From the NCBI RefSeq assembly GCF_000820165.1, contig NZ_CDDD01000008.1, positions 62,001 to 126,000 on the forward strand: DNA of 64,000 bases, read 5' to 3'. Source of the DNA: Aeromonas taiwanensis (GTDB taxonomy: Bacteria; Pseudomonadota; Gammaproteobacteria; Enterobacterales; Aeromonadaceae). The stretch's first letter is position 1; each line of letters begins with the position of its first letter. Positions 53,968-63,640 of this stretch are shown here, one piece after another. The notes below the pieces were generated by a model, which saw only the letters and a list, made by a program, of their open reading frames with translations, searched no databases and was not told where the DNA came from. The position numbers and the translations under genes were made by a program.

Positions 53968-56472
53968 ATGCGAACCCCTCTTCCTCTTTCCCTTTCCCTG
54001 CTCGGCACTCTGGTACTGGCCGGCTGTCAGGATAACGACAGCCAGCCGGATCCCGCCCGCCACTACGACGTCACGCTCACCTACACGGAGCAGGGGGTAC
54101 CCCACATCAAGGCGAGCAACTATGCCAGCCTCGGTTTCGGATCCGGATACGCCCACGCCGAGGAGAACCTCTGCACCCTGAGCGAGCAGATCATGAAGCT
54201 GCGGGGAGAAAAATCCCGCTGGCTGGGCGCCGGTGAGCAGCAGCGCAACCTGCTCTCGGACCTGGGCTATCGCTCCCTGGATCTGCAGACTCAAGCCGCC
54301 ACCCTGTATGAGAAGCTGGCCCCGGAGGCGAAGGACCTCATCGAGGGCTATGTGGCGGGCTTCAATCACTCGCTCACCGAGCGGGCCGATCCGGCGGACT
54401 ACCCCTCCCCCTGCCGCGGGGCCGAGTGGGTCGAACCCATCACCCCGGTCCAGCTGCTGGCCTATCACCTGGATCTCGCCCAGCTGGCCAGCGGCCGCAG
54501 CTTCATCAGCGCCATGGCCAGTGCCCAGCCCCCTGTCGGCGCACAGGCGCGTGCCACCCTGCCGGCCCCCGCACAGGATCCCGTCTCGCTGTTGACCTCG
54601 GAGGGGATCGGCAGCAACGGCTGGGCGCTGGGGGCGGAACGCACCAGCAACGCCACCAGCCTGCTGCTCGGCAATCCCCATTTCCCCTGGGATGGCGAAC
54701 TCAGGTTCTATGAACAGCATCTGCAGATCCCGGGCGAGCTCAACGTGACCGGTGCCACCATGATGGGCTTTCCCGCCATCCTGATCGGCTTCAACGAGCG
54801 GCTCGGCTGGACTCATACCGTCTCCCAGTCCAAGCGATTCACCCTCTATCAGCTCACCCTGGACCCCGCCAATCCGCTGCGCTACCGCTATGGCGACCAG
54901 TGGCGCGAGATGAGCCAGAAAGAGATCACCGTACAGGTACGGCAGGCCGACGGCAGCCTGCAGCCTTATGTCCAGACGCTCTATGCCAGCCATTTCGGCC
55001 CCATGGTCAACCTCGCCTCCCTCTCTCCCGCCCTGGGCTGGACCAGCAGCAGCGCCATCAGCTTGCGCGATGCCAACGTCGGCAACTACCGGATGCTGGA
55101 GCAGTGGCTGGCCATGGCCAAGGCACAAAGCACTCCGGCCTTCTTCGATGCGCTGGCCGAGCATCAGGGCGTGCCCTGGGTCAATACCCTGCTCATCGAC
55201 AAGGCGGGCCAGGCCAGCTACGTGGACGCGACCCAGGTTCCCCGCCTCGGCGCCAAGGCCGAAGCCTGGTGGCGCGCGGCCTCCCAAAGCCCGCAACTGG
55301 CTCCCGTCTGGCTGGATGGCGAGGGCAGCGTGCTGCTGCCAGGCAACGACCCCGACTTCGAGTGGGTCGACAGCGGCCTGACCCGCACCCCCGGACTGAT
55401 CCCGCTGAGCCAGGCCCCACGCCAGACCCGAAGCGATTACGTCTACAACGCCAACAGCAGCCACTGGCTGACCAACCTGACTGAACCGCTGGAAGGCTAT
55501 TCCATCCTCTACGGGCCGGAGCAGACGGTGCGCAGCCCGCGTACCCGCTACAACGCCCAGCTCATCAGCACCCCCGAGAGCATGGGGCTGACCGGTGCCG
55601 ATCGCCGCTTCACCCTGCAAACCCTGCAGGGAGTGGTGACTCACAACGGCGCCCTGTTTGCCCGCGAGCTCAGGGAGCCTCTGCTGGCCCGCTGCCAGGC
55701 GCACCCGCTGATCCAGCTGGACGCTGGTTCCCTGGATCTGACCCCGAGTTGCAAGGCACTCGCCAACTGGGATGGCGAGTATCAGCTGGAGAGCCGGGGC
55801 GCCCACCTGATGCGCGAATGGCTGACGGCGTTTCGCACCAGCGGGCACAGAGACATCCAGGATGCCCTGTTTGCCATCCCCTTCGATCCGGCCAGGGCCG
55901 CCACCACCCCAAGCGGACTGGCCCCCTGGAACGGCGCCCCTGATCAGGATCCCGCTCTGCTGGCGCTGGCTCGGGCCCAGCAGCGCTTGCAGGCGGCCGG
56001 TATCGCGCCGGATGCCGAACTCGGTGCGCTGCAATTCGTGCAAAAGGCCGCCGGTTTGACCCCGATCCCGCTGCCTGGGGGCAATTCGTTCGAGGGGCTG
56101 TTCAACATGGTGCAAACCAACATGCCTTCGCGCAGCACCTCGGATTTCGCCAACATTGTGACCGGCAAGAGTGTGGCAGGCACCACGCTGCGCAGCCTGG
56201 ATGACGACGGTGACGGCCAGCCCGAGCTGCGATATCGCGCCAACTACGGCTCCAGCTTCGTGCTGGCCCTGCAGTTCGATGCCGCGGGTCCCAAAGCGGA
56301 ACGCTTCCTGAGCTATGGCCAGTCTCACGATCCCGAAAGTCCCCACTTCACGGATCAGACCGAGCTGTTCGCCCGCCAGCAGTGGCAGCCCATGCGCTTT
56401 ACCGATGAAGAGATAGCGGCCCATCAGGAACGTACCCTGCACCTCAAGGTGCCGCGTGTGACCCAGCCCTGA
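53968..56472 (+). CDS. Penicillin-acylase-family amidohydrolase lipoprotein (PvdQ/AHL-acylase-like)
   Basis: 834 residues. Lipoprotein signal with lipobox LAGC (Cys20). Ntn-hydrolase: an alpha chain (about 21-190), a linker, then autocleavage before Ser216 (GIGSNGWALG), whose free amino group would be the catalytic nucleophile of the beta chain. Family members remove acyl chains from penicillin G, acyl-homoserine lactones, aculeacin or siderophore precursors. Here the substrate is undetermined. It faces a membrane AraC-type regulator and ends at its own terminator, so it is probably a self-contained regulated unit. Confidence 0.87.
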   Translation: MRTPLPLSLSLLGTLVLAGCQDNDSQPDPARHYDVTLTYTEQGVPHIKASNYASLGFGSGYAHAEENLCTLSEQIMKLRGEKSRWLGAGEQQRNLLSDLGYRSLDLQTQAATLYEKLAPEAKDLIEGYVAGFNHSLTERADPADYPSPCRGAEWVEPITPVQLLAYHLDLAQLASGRSFISAMASAQPPVGAQARATLPAPAQDPVSLLTSEGIGSNGWALGAERTSNATSLLLGNPHFPWDGELRFYEQHLQIPGELNVTGATMMGFPAILIGFNERLGWTHTVSQSKRFTLYQLTLDPANPLRYRYGDQWREMSQKEITVQVRQADGSLQPYVQTLYASHFGPMVNLASLSPALGWTSSSAISLRDANVGNYRMLEQWLAMAKAQSTPAFFDALAEHQGVPWVNTLLIDKAGQASYVDATQVPRLGAKAEAWWRAASQSPQLAPVWLDGEGSVLLPGNDPDFEWVDSGLTRTPGLIPLSQAPRQTRSDYVYNANSSHWLTNLTEPLEGYSILYGPEQTVRSPRTRYNAQLISTPESMGLTGADRRFTLQTLQGVVTHNGALFARELREPLLARCQAHPLIQLDAGSLDLTPSCKALANWDGEYQLESRGAHLMREWLTAFRTSGHRDIQDALFAIPFDPARAATTPSGLAPWNGAPDQDPALLALARAQQRLQAAGIAPDAELGALQFVQKAAGLTPIPLPGGNSFEGLFNMVQTNMPSRSTSDFANIVTGKSVAGTTLRSLDDDGDGQPELRYRANYGSSFVLALQFDAAGPKAERFLSYGQSHDPESPHFTDQTELFARQQWQPMRFTDEEIAAHQERTLHLKVPRVTQP

Positions 56473-56498
56473 TCCCGACGTCCTTGTTCATGCCATCC

Positions 56499-56523
56499 AA
56501 AGCGGGCCATTGGGCCCGCTTTT
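56499..56523 (+). terminator. Terminator of the acylase gene
   Basis: AGCGGGCC (56501-56508) and GGCCCGCT (56513-56520) with ATTG loop and T-run. Confidence 0.85.
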
Positions 56524-56698
56524 CTATCCGGTCATCCCTCTGCTCTGCTGATCTGACCGCGAGCAGTCTCTGCTCTGCGTTCACCACGCCAGCGGCATCG
56601 GCCCCCCCCATCATGGGAGACAGAGAAGATTGCCGCACGGGGCAGGAATCGTTATCTTGCCCTCTTCACAGGAATCGCCACAGCACAAGGACCCGGAC

Positions 56699-58501
56699 AT
56701 GCCGACTCTCGCCAGCATACATCTCTACCCCATCAAGTCGACGGCAGGCATGCCACTGGCCCGCGCCCTGGTGACCCAGGAGGGGCTCGCCGGGGATCGC
56801 CGCTACATGGTGGTCAAACCGGATGGCAGCTTCATCACCGCCCGTACCCACCCCCAGCTGCAACTGGTCGTCGCCACTCCGGTGGAGGGCGGCCTCCTGC
56901 TGCGCTATCCGGGGTGCGAGCCGCTGACACTGCTGGAGCACGAATTCACTCTCACCCCGCAGGCCACCGGCGTCTGGAGCGACAGCTTCAACGCCCTGCA
57001 CACCCACACCCGCGCCGATGAGTGGTTGAGCCGGGTGGCGGGGGAGCCTGTTCAGCTGCTCTGGCTCGGCGAGGAGTCGAACCGCTATCGGGAGAAGACC
57101 GGCACCCGGGTGAGCTTTGCCGACGGCTATCCCCTGCTGCTGATCGGTCAGGGTTCCCTTGAGGATCTCAATCTGAGATCCGATGCCCTGCACCAGATGA
57201 GCCAGTTTCGTACCAACCTGGTGGCGAGTGGCACCAGTCCGTTCGAGGAGGACGGCTGGAGGCGGATCCGCATCGGCGAGGTGGAGTTTCTGGTGGCCAA
57301 GCCGTGCAGCCGCTGCATCATGACCACGGTGGAGGCGGGCACGGATCGCTTCAATGCCCTGAAAGAGCCGCTCGCCACCCTCACCCGCTATCGCCGTGGC
57401 GAGGATGGGGAGGTCTATTTCGGCCAGAACCTGGTAGCCCTGAACGAGGGGTGGATCGAGGCGGGCAGCGAGATCGAAGTGCTGGAGCGGGTACGCCCGC
57501 CGATCTACCCCAACGCGGCGCCCAAGAAACGGGAGCTGGTGTGTGTAGCCCGGGAACCCCTGGCACGGGATCTGGAGACCTTCTGGTTCGAGGCGGCCGA
57601 CGGCGAGCCCCTGCCCGACTACCTGCCGGGCCAGCACCTGCCCATCAGCCTGGACATCAAGGGAGAGCGGGTGCAGCGCCGCTACACCCTGAGTTCCACC
57701 CCGGAAAAGCCCGAGCGTTACGGCATCAGCGTCAAGAAGCAGGCCGATGGCCGCCTCTCCCCCTGGCTGCACCATGAGCTGAGCGTGGGCGATCGTCTGC
57801 TGGCCGCCTCCCCGGCCGGCGAATTTCATCTGGGGTCCGAGCGCAAGCTGCTGCTGCTCTCGGCAGGCTCCGGCGTCACCCCCATGCTATCGATTGCCCG
57901 CACCCTGCACCTTCGCGGTGAACTCGACGAGGTCCATTTCATGCACCTGTGTCGCAGCGAGACGGACATTCCCGCCGCCCGCGAGCTGCACGCCATGGCG
58001 CAGCTGGGGATGACCCTCACCCTGATCCTGAGCCAGCCCGAGGCTCACTGGCAGGGGCTCAGGGGGCGACTGGATGACAGCCACCTCGGCCAGGTCAAGG
58101 GGCTGGCCGAGCGGGAGGTCTTTATCTGCGGCCCCCTGGGCTTTATGGCCGATGCTGCCAACCGGCTGACCGCCCTCGGCGTACCGGCTGGGCGCATCCG
58201 CCAGGAGAGCTTTGGCGGCGCCATCCTCTCGGTGGCCCGTCCCCACAAAGCGGTAAAACTGCGCATCGGGGAGCAGGAGTTTGCCGGCAACAACCAGGGT
58301 ACCGTACTGGATCAGGCCAACAAGCAGGGGGTGGAGATGCCCTGGAGCTGCCGCGCCGGCATCTGCGGCAGCTGCAAGCGCACCCTGATCACAGGTGAGG
58401 TGGATCACCCGGATGCCCCCGCCATCACCGCCGCCGAGCGGGCCGAGGGCAAGTTCCTCGCCTGCTGCGCCGTGCCTCTCACGGATCTCGTGGTCGAATA
58501 G
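56699..58501 (+). CDS. MOSC domain fused to ferredoxin reductase and 2Fe-2S ferredoxin
   Basis: 600 residues. Order: MOSC N-terminal beta-barrel (1-115), MOSC domain (about 120-265) with KPCSRCIMTTVEAGT, FAD-binding (about 285-380; RRYTLSS), NAD-binding (about 385-500; LLLSAGSGVTPMLS and FICGPLGFM) and a C-terminal plant-type 2Fe-2S ferredoxin (about 515-600) with Cys551, Cys556, Cys559 and Cys589/590. E. coli YcbX is MOSC plus 2Fe-2S. The insertion of a complete reductase makes an enzyme that can draw electrons from NAD(P)H itself, presumably to reduce N-hydroxylated compounds. The start is the ATG at 56699. Confidence 0.9.
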   Translation: MPTLASIHLYPIKSTAGMPLARALVTQEGLAGDRRYMVVKPDGSFITARTHPQLQLVVATPVEGGLLLRYPGCEPLTLLEHEFTLTPQATGVWSDSFNALHTHTRADEWLSRVAGEPVQLLWLGEESNRYREKTGTRVSFADGYPLLLIGQGSLEDLNLRSDALHQMSQFRTNLVASGTSPFEEDGWRRIRIGEVEFLVAKPCSRCIMTTVEAGTDRFNALKEPLATLTRYRRGEDGEVYFGQNLVALNEGWIEAGSEIEVLERVRPPIYPNAAPKKRELVCVAREPLARDLETFWFEAADGEPLPDYLPGQHLPISLDIKGERVQRRYTLSSTPEKPERYGISVKKQADGRLSPWLHHELSVGDRLLAASPAGEFHLGSERKLLLLSAGSGVTPMLSIARTLHLRGELDEVHFMHLCRSETDIPAARELHAMAQLGMTLTLILSQPEAHWQGLRGRLDDSHLGQVKGLAEREVFICGPLGFMADAANRLTALGVPAGRIRQESFGGAILSVARPHKAVKLRIGEQEFAGNNQGTVLDQANKQGVEMPWSCRAGICGSCKRTLITGEVDHPDAPAITAAERAEGKFLACCAVPLTDLVVE

Positions 58502-58537
58502 GGTGATCGGGGGCAAGAATGCCCCGTCCCGTAATGC

Positions 58538-58566
58538 AAAACGGCTGCCCAGGGGCAGCCGTTTTT
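58538..58566. terminator. Bidirectional terminator between the MOSC fusion gene and htpX
   Basis: AAAACGGCTGCCC (58538-58550) and GGGCAGCCGTTTT (58553-58565), then T. Convergent genes share it. Confidence 0.88.
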
Positions 58567-58583
58567 GCTATCGCGTCTTGCTA

Positions 58584-59456
58584 TCAGCCACGCAGGGCGG
58601 CGATGCGCTGCTCGATGGGCGGGTGGCTCATGAACAGCTCGCTCATGGAGCGCTTGCCGTTGATGCCAAACGCCATCATGGAGCCCTCCATCTGCGGTTC
58701 GGCACCGCGGGAGAGACGCTCCAGCGCGGCAATCATCTTGTCGCGGCCGGCCAGTTTGGCAGCACCGGCGTCGGCGCGGAATTCACGCTGACGGCTGAAC
58801 CACATGACGATGATGGAGGCCAGCACACCGAACACCATCTCCAGCACGAACACGGTGATCATGTAGGCAAAGCCGCCGGTGCTGCTGCTCTCTTCCTCGT
58901 TGTTGGAGCTGAAGAAGTTGCTGATGACGCCGGCCACGATGCGGGCGAAGAACATCACGAAGGTATTCACCACCCCCTGGATCAGGGTCAGGGTCACCAT
59001 GTCGCCGTTGGCCACGTGGCTCACCTCGTGGGCCAGCACGGCTTCCGCCTCGTCGCGGCTCATGCTGTAGAGCAGACCGGACGACACGGCGACGAGGGAG
59101 TCGTCGCGACGGGCGCCGGTGGCGAAGGCGTTCATCTCGGGGGAGTCGTAGATCCCCACTTCCGGCATCTTGATGCCCGCTTCACGAGCCTGGCGGGCAA
59201 CGGTGCTCACCAGCCAGTGCTCGGTCTCGTTGCGGGGTTGCTCGATGACCTGGACGCCATAGCTGCGCTTGGCCATCCACTTGGACATCAGCAAGGAGAT
59301 GAAGGAACCCCCAAAACCGAACACGGCGCAGAACACCAACAGACCGGAAATGCTGGACTTGTTGATCCCCAGAACCGAGAACAGGATGTTGAGCACCACC
59401 CCCAGCACCAGCATGACGGCCAGGTTGGTCACCAGGAATAGCATAATTCGCTTCAT
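58584..59456 (-). CDS. htpX: Heat-shock membrane metalloprotease HtpX
   Basis: 290 residues (E. coli 293). Inner-membrane zinc protease that degrades misfolded membrane proteins together with FtsH. The zinc motif HEVSH lies at 143-147 and the third ligand in [13 protein letters not shown]. Membrane segments at about 5-27 and 34-56 and two more around 155-175 and 195-215. GAGTCA precedes the ATG. It is transcribed on the same strand as the biotin genes but separated from them by 114 bp. Confidence 0.96.
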   Translation of the reverse strand: MKRIMLFLVTNLAVMLVLGVVLNILFSVLGINKSSISGLLVFCAVFGFGGSFISLLMSKWMAKRSYGVQVIEQPRNETEHWLVSTVARQAREAGIKMPEVGIYDSPEMNAFATGARRDDSLVAVSSGLLYSMSRDEAEAVLAHEVSHVANGDMVTLTLIQGVVNTFVMFFARIVAGVISNFFSSNNEEESSSTGGFAYMITVFVLEMVFGVLASIIVMWFSRQREFRADAGAAKLAGRDKMIAALERLSRGAEPQMEGSMMAFGINGKRSMSELFMSHPPIEQRIAALRG

Positions 59457-59570
59457 ATTGACTCCTTGTGAGATATGGATGCATGGTTCGGGCCACCCCG
59501 GAGGGAGACCCAGCCCATACTTGCCCCCGATAATAGACAGACTCGATGAATGTTTGCTGAATGTCTGGCG

Positions 59571-60251
59571 TCAGAGCAGGGGTTCAACGTCGAGATACCC
59601 GCACAAGTCCGCCTCGTGCACGGCCTCGACAAAGGGTATCTCACCCAAAAATGGGGCCGGCAGCAAGGCTTTCAAGGTCCCCAGGTTCTCTTCATAGCGG
59701 CTCATGTGCGGATCCACCCGGTTGACCACCCAGCCGGCGATCCTCAGCCCCTGCTGGCGGATGGCGGCGACGGTGAGCAGGGCATGGTTGAGGCACCCCA
59801 GCCTGGCCCCCACCACCAGGATCACAGGCAGGTCTTCCCGGGCCACCCAGTCCGAGAGCAGATGCTGGTGATCCAGCGGCAGGCACCAGCCCCCCGCCCC
59901 CTCGACGATCACGAGTTCGGCACCGCTTGCCTCGATCTCCCGCAGTCCCGCCGACAACCCGGCAAAGGAGATGCTTTCCCCCACCTCCCGGGCGGCGATA
60001 TGGGGGGCGATGGGGGGCTCGAAGGCATAGGGGTTGACCCGCTCATAGGGCAGCGGGAGGCTGGCGGCTTGCTGCAACAGCAGGGCATCCAGGTTGCGCA
60101 GCCCTTCCGGGGTCGGGGTGCAGCCCGCCGACACGGGCTTGTATCCGGCGCAGCGAATGCCCCGAGCGGCGAACGCCTGCAGCAGGGTGCGGGCAACCTG
60201 CGTCTTGCCGACGTCGGTGTCCGTGCCCGTGACGAAATAGGATCTGGTCAT
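59571..60251 (-). CDS. bioD: Dethiobiotin synthetase
   Basis: 226 residues (E. coli 225). ATP-dependent carboxylation of 7,8-diaminopelargonic acid. P-loop GTDTDVGKT (about 9-17), then YKPVSAG and IVEGAGGWCLPL. The start at 60251 has AAGGAG upstream; an ATG at 60269 is in frame but weaker. Last gene of bioBFCD; 128 bp separate it from bioC. Confidence 0.95.
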   Translation of the reverse strand: MTRSYFVTGTDTDVGKTQVARTLLQAFAARGIRCAGYKPVSAGCTPTPEGLRNLDALLLQQAASLPLPYERVNPYAFEPPIAPHIAAREVGESISFAGLSAGLREIEASGAELVIVEGAGGWCLPLDHQHLLSDWVAREDLPVILVVGARLGCLNHALLTVAAIRQQGLRIAGWVVNRVDPHMSRYEENLGTLKALLPAPFLGEIPFVEAVHEADLCGYLDVEPLL

Positions 60252-60379
60252 GATGACTCCTTGATGCAATGCAGGGGCGCGCCATCACGCCCCGTTTCGA
60301 GATGGGATAAGGGCGACCCTGCGCCCGCCACCGATGGCGGCCAGCCCCGGCCTGTGACCGAGGCGCCGGGCCTTTCGGG

Positions 60380-61183
60380 TCAGCGGCGCACCAGGCGCCC
60401 GAGGCAAACCTCATAGGTGGCGGCCAGCAGGCCGTCCGGCTGGCGGTAGCGCTCGTAGGCCTCTCCCAGGCGCACCAGGCGCTGGCGATGGCCGAGGCCG
60501 GTATTGCGCGCGTCGTTGACCTGGCTCGCGCCTATGCCCTTGAGGTCGCGCAGCAGACCGCCGATCTCCGGGTAGGCGAGGGACCAAGTGACGGGACAGA
60601 GCTCGGGCGCCGTGAAGCCCGCGGCGTCGACGGCCTGCTGCAGCCGGGGCAGCGTCAGGAAGCGGTTGACATGGGCACGGCCATCGACGGAGCGCCAGGC
60701 CTCCCGCAGTTGCCACAAAGACCCCGCCAGCAGGGTCGAGAAGAAGATCTGGCCGCCGGGCCGGAGCACCCTGTGCAGCTCGGCAAAGGCCTGGGCGGGG
60801 CGCTCGCACCACTGCAGGGCCAGGCTGGAGAAGACCCAGTCCAGGCTCTGGTCGGCAAAGGGCAACGCCTCCGCATCGCCGCACACCAGGCGGGCGCCGC
60901 TGCCGCGCAATGCGGCCTGGGCCAGCATGCCGGGAGCGAGATCCAGCCCCGTCAGTCCGTTGCAGCGAGAGGCCAGCTGGGGCAGAAAGAAGCCGGTGCC
61001 ACAGCCCAGATCCAGCCCCTGACCCCGGTGCTCCTCCGCTATGCCCTCCTCGCTCATCCGCCCCAGCAACGCCTGCCCCACCTCCTGCTGGAAGCGGGCA
61101 TGGGCGTCGTAGTGGCGGGCCGCCGCCCCGAAGCGGCGGGCAAGCTGCGCCTTGTCCACCGACTGGAAACGCTCATGGAGCAT
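60380..61183 (-). CDS. bioC: Malonyl-ACP methyltransferase BioC
   Basis: 267 residues (E. coli 251). Methylates malonyl-ACP so that a pimeloyl chain can be made by fatty acid synthesis. SAM loop LDLGCGTGFFLPQL, then DLAPGMLAQA and DWVFSSLALQWCE. The start is the ATG at 61183 (GGAGG upstream). It overlaps the bioF end by 11 nt. The frame is open further upstream into bioF but without protein character. Confidence 0.94.
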   Translation of the reverse strand: MLHERFQSVDKAQLARRFGAAARHYDAHARFQQEVGQALLGRMSEEGIAEEHRGQGLDLGCGTGFFLPQLASRCNGLTGLDLAPGMLAQAALRGSGARLVCGDAEALPFADQSLDWVFSSLALQWCERPAQAFAELHRVLRPGGQIFFSTLLAGSLWQLREAWRSVDGRAHVNRFLTLPRLQQAVDAAGFTAPELCPVTWSLAYPEIGGLLRDLKGIGASQVNDARNTGLGHRQRLVRLGEAYERYRQPDGLLAATYEVCLGRLVRR

Positions 61184-62366
61184 GGGCGCCTCCTCTCTCG
61201 TCGACCGGGCGGGGACCCAGCGCCTCGAGCAGGCGATCCACGTCGTCCTCGCCGTGGGCGGCGCAGAGGGTGATGCGAAGGCGCGCCGTGCCGGCCGGCA
61301 CCGTGGGCGGGCGGATGGCGCCGGCCCAGACGCCGCGCTCACGCAGTCGCTCGGCCAGTTGCAGGGCGGCACTGCTCTCCCCCACCAGCAACGGCTGGAT
61401 GGGGGTGTCGCTTGCCCCAAGCTGCCAGCCCAATGCCTGCGCCCCCTGCCGGAACCGGGCGACAAGGCGAGTCAGGTGGGCACGGGCCTCGTCGGCCCCA
61501 CGCACCAGCTCGATGCTCTGGCGCACGGCGCACGCCTGGGCGGCAGGCATATGGGTGCTGTAGACGTAATGACGGGCGAAGTTGACGAGATACTCCACCA
61601 GCTCGCGGCTGCCACCCACAAACGCGCCGGCCACCCCGAGCGCCTTGCCAAAGGTGCCCATCTGGATGTGTACGCTGCCCGGACTGACTCCTTGCGCCGC
61701 CAGGGTGCCACGCCCCTCCGGCCCCAGCACCCCGAGGCCGTGGGCATCGTCGATCATCAGCCAGTTGCCGCTCCGGGCGGCCAGGCGGCTCAGTTCACCC
61801 CAGGGGCCCTGATCCCCGTCCATGCTGAAGACCCCCTCCGAGACGATCAGGCCCCGGCTTGGCTCAAGCAGCCGTTCAAGAGCGGACATGTCGTTGTGGC
61901 CAAAGCGCTTCATCTTGCAGGGCAATTGGCTCCCCATCTCCTGCAGGGAGGCGTGGTTGAGCCTGTCCTGCCACAGCAGATGCTCCTTGCCGAGCAGGGC
62001 CTTGAGCACCGCCTGATTGGCGGAAAAGCCGCAGTTGAACAGCAGCACAGCCTCCACCCCGAGCCACTCGGCCAGCGTCTCCTCCAGCTGCTGATGAGCA
62101 CGGCTGTAGCCGGTCACCAGGGGGGAGGCGCCGGCGCCCGCGCCATATTGCGCCACGCCTGCCGCGAAGGCGGCCTTGATGGCGGGGTGACCGGCGAGCC
62201 CCAGGTAGTCGTTGCCAGAAACGTTGAGGCAGTCGCGCCCACCGACCCGGATCCGCCCGCCGCTCGCGGCCTCCACCGGGGTGCGGCGGCGCAGCAGGGC
62301 GGCCTGCTCACGCTCGGCCAGGGCCTGCCCCAGTGCAAAGGGACCAGTGACAACAGGGGTCATCAT
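61173..62366 (-). CDS. bioF: 8-amino-7-oxononanoate synthase
   Basis: 397 residues (E. coli 384). PLP enzyme condensing pimeloyl-ACP with alanine. PLP Lys in [13 protein letters not shown], substrate region [10 protein letters not shown] and [15 protein letters not shown]. The ATG at 62366 overlaps the bioB stop (ATGA), so the genes are coupled; the neighbouring ATG at 62363 is an alternative. Confidence 0.95.
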   Translation of the reverse strand: MMTPVVTGPFALGQALAEREQAALLRRRTPVEAASGGRIRVGGRDCLNVSGNDYLGLAGHPAIKAAFAAGVAQYGAGAGASPLVTGYSRAHQQLEETLAEWLGVEAVLLFNCGFSANQAVLKALLGKEHLLWQDRLNHASLQEMGSQLPCKMKRFGHNDMSALERLLEPSRGLIVSEGVFSMDGDQGPWGELSRLAARSGNWLMIDDAHGLGVLGPEGRGTLAAQGVSPGSVHIQMGTFGKALGVAGAFVGGSRELVEYLVNFARHYVYSTHMPAAQACAVRQSIELVRGADEARAHLTRLVARFRQGAQALGWQLGASDTPIQPLLVGESSAALQLAERLRERGVWAGAIRPPTVPAGTARLRITLCAAHGEDDVDRLLEALGPRPVDERGGAHAP

Positions 62367-63451
62367 GTGCGGACGGCTTCTGCGCGGGGGCGAGTGGCAT
62401 CGTAGAAGAGCTCATTCGGCTCGCGCTGGCGGTTCACCTCGGCCAGCAGCTCTTCTTCTTGAACCTGATCCGGCTTCTGGGCCCGCTGGGCGGGGCGAAT
62501 GCCGAGCCGCTTGAAGAGCTGCATGTCGCTGTTCTCGTCCGGGTTGGGGGTGGTCAGCAGCTTGCAGCCGTAGAAGATGGAGTTGGCCCCCGCCATAAAG
62601 CACATGGCCTGCATCTGCTCGTTCATCTTCTCCCGCCCGGCGGAGAGGCGCACGTGGGAGGCCGGCATCATGATGCGCGCCACGGCGATGGTGCGGATAA
62701 ATTCGAACGGGTCCAGATTCTCCTGGTTCTCCAGGGGCGTCCCCTTCACCTTGACCAGCATGTTGATGGGCACGCTCTCCGGGTGGCGCGGCAGGTTGGC
62801 GAGCGCCATCAGCAGGCCCGCCCGATCCTTTGCCTGCTCCCCCATGCCGACGATGCCGCCGGAGCAGACCTTCATGCCGGCGCCGCGCACGTGCTCCAGG
62901 GTATCCAGGCGGTCCTGGTAGGTGCGGGTGGTGATGATGTCGCCGTAAAACTCCGGCGAGGTGTCGAGGTTGTGGTTGTAGTAATCGAGCCCCGCCGCCC
63001 CGAGGCGCGCCGCCTGATCGGCGGTGAGCATCCCTAGCGTCATGCAGGTCTCCATGCCGAGCCCGCGCACCTCTTCGATCATCCGCAGGATGTAGGGCAT
63101 GTCCTTCTCTTTGGGGTTGCGCCAGGCGGCCCCCATGCAGAAGCGGGACGAACCGTTGGCCTTGGCCTCACGGGCCCGCTCCAGCACTTTTTCCACCTCC
63201 ATCAGCCGCTCGGCCTCGAGCCCGGTGTGATAGCGGGCGCTCTGGGGGCAGTACTTGCAGTCCTCCGGGCAGGCGCCGGTCTTGATGGAGAGCAGGGTGC
63301 TCACCTGCACCTCGTTCGGGTCGAAATGGGCGCGGTGCACCGTCTGGGCCTGGAACAGCAGATCGTTGAATGGCAGGGCAAAGAGGGCCTGAACCTCGGA
63401 CAGGGTCCAGTCGTGACGAAGGGCGTGACCGCCCGCGGTGAGAGCATTCAT
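62363..63451 (-). CDS. bioB: Biotin synthase
   Basis: 362 residues (E. coli 346). Radical-SAM enzyme inserting sulfur into dethiobiotin. The 4Fe-4S motif is [11 protein letters not shown]; later cysteines of the 2Fe-2S site fall in METCMTLG and [14 protein letters not shown], with the conserved Arg in [10 protein letters not shown]. The ATG at 63451 is preceded by GGAAGCC. First gene of bioBFCD, divergent from bioA across a 189-bp region with a dyad. Flavodoxin (fldA, at 17320) is its usual electron donor. Confidence 0.96.
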   Translation of the reverse strand: MNALTAGGHALRHDWTLSEVQALFALPFNDLLFQAQTVHRAHFDPNEVQVSTLLSIKTGACPEDCKYCPQSARYHTGLEAERLMEVEKVLERAREAKANGSSRFCMGAAWRNPKEKDMPYILRMIEEVRGLGMETCMTLGMLTADQAARLGAAGLDYYNHNLDTSPEFYGDIITTRTYQDRLDTLEHVRGAGMKVCSGGIVGMGEQAKDRAGLLMALANLPRHPESVPINMLVKVKGTPLENQENLDPFEFIRTIAVARIMMPASHVRLSAGREKMNEQMQAMCFMAGANSIFYGCKLLTTPNPDENSDMQLFKRLGIRPAQRAQKPDQVQEEELLAEVNRQREPNELFYDATRPRAEAVRT

Positions 63452-63566
63452 ACATGGCTTCCGGTTGTTATTGGTGGGATCCTGCGCCGCCAGGTGGAAT
63501 GCGCGGCCGCTGAACCCGCCACCAGGCCGTGCGCAGAACGGGTGCACGATGCCAAGTGGCTGAAAT

Positions 63567-63604
63567 TGTTGGCTAGTGTAGAGAGCACGCGTAGACTGTC
63601 AACA
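63567..63604. promoter_or_regulatory. Candidate BirA operator between bioA and bioB
   Basis: Imperfect dyad TGTTGGCTAGTGTA (63567-63580) and TAGACTGTCAACA (63592-63604), roughly 40 bp overall, similar in position and form to the E. coli bio operator, with TTGT/ACA ends. Confidence 0.55.
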
Positions 63605-63640
63605 CCAACCAGATCAAATAAATTGACAACAGAACGCAAA

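Noticed and set aside
53020-56442. Minus-strand open frame of about 1,140 codons opposite the acylase
   Set aside because: High-GC genes commonly leave their opposite strand open. Its translation is a repetitive Gly/Gln/Ala/His mixture without domains and it overlaps two confident genes.
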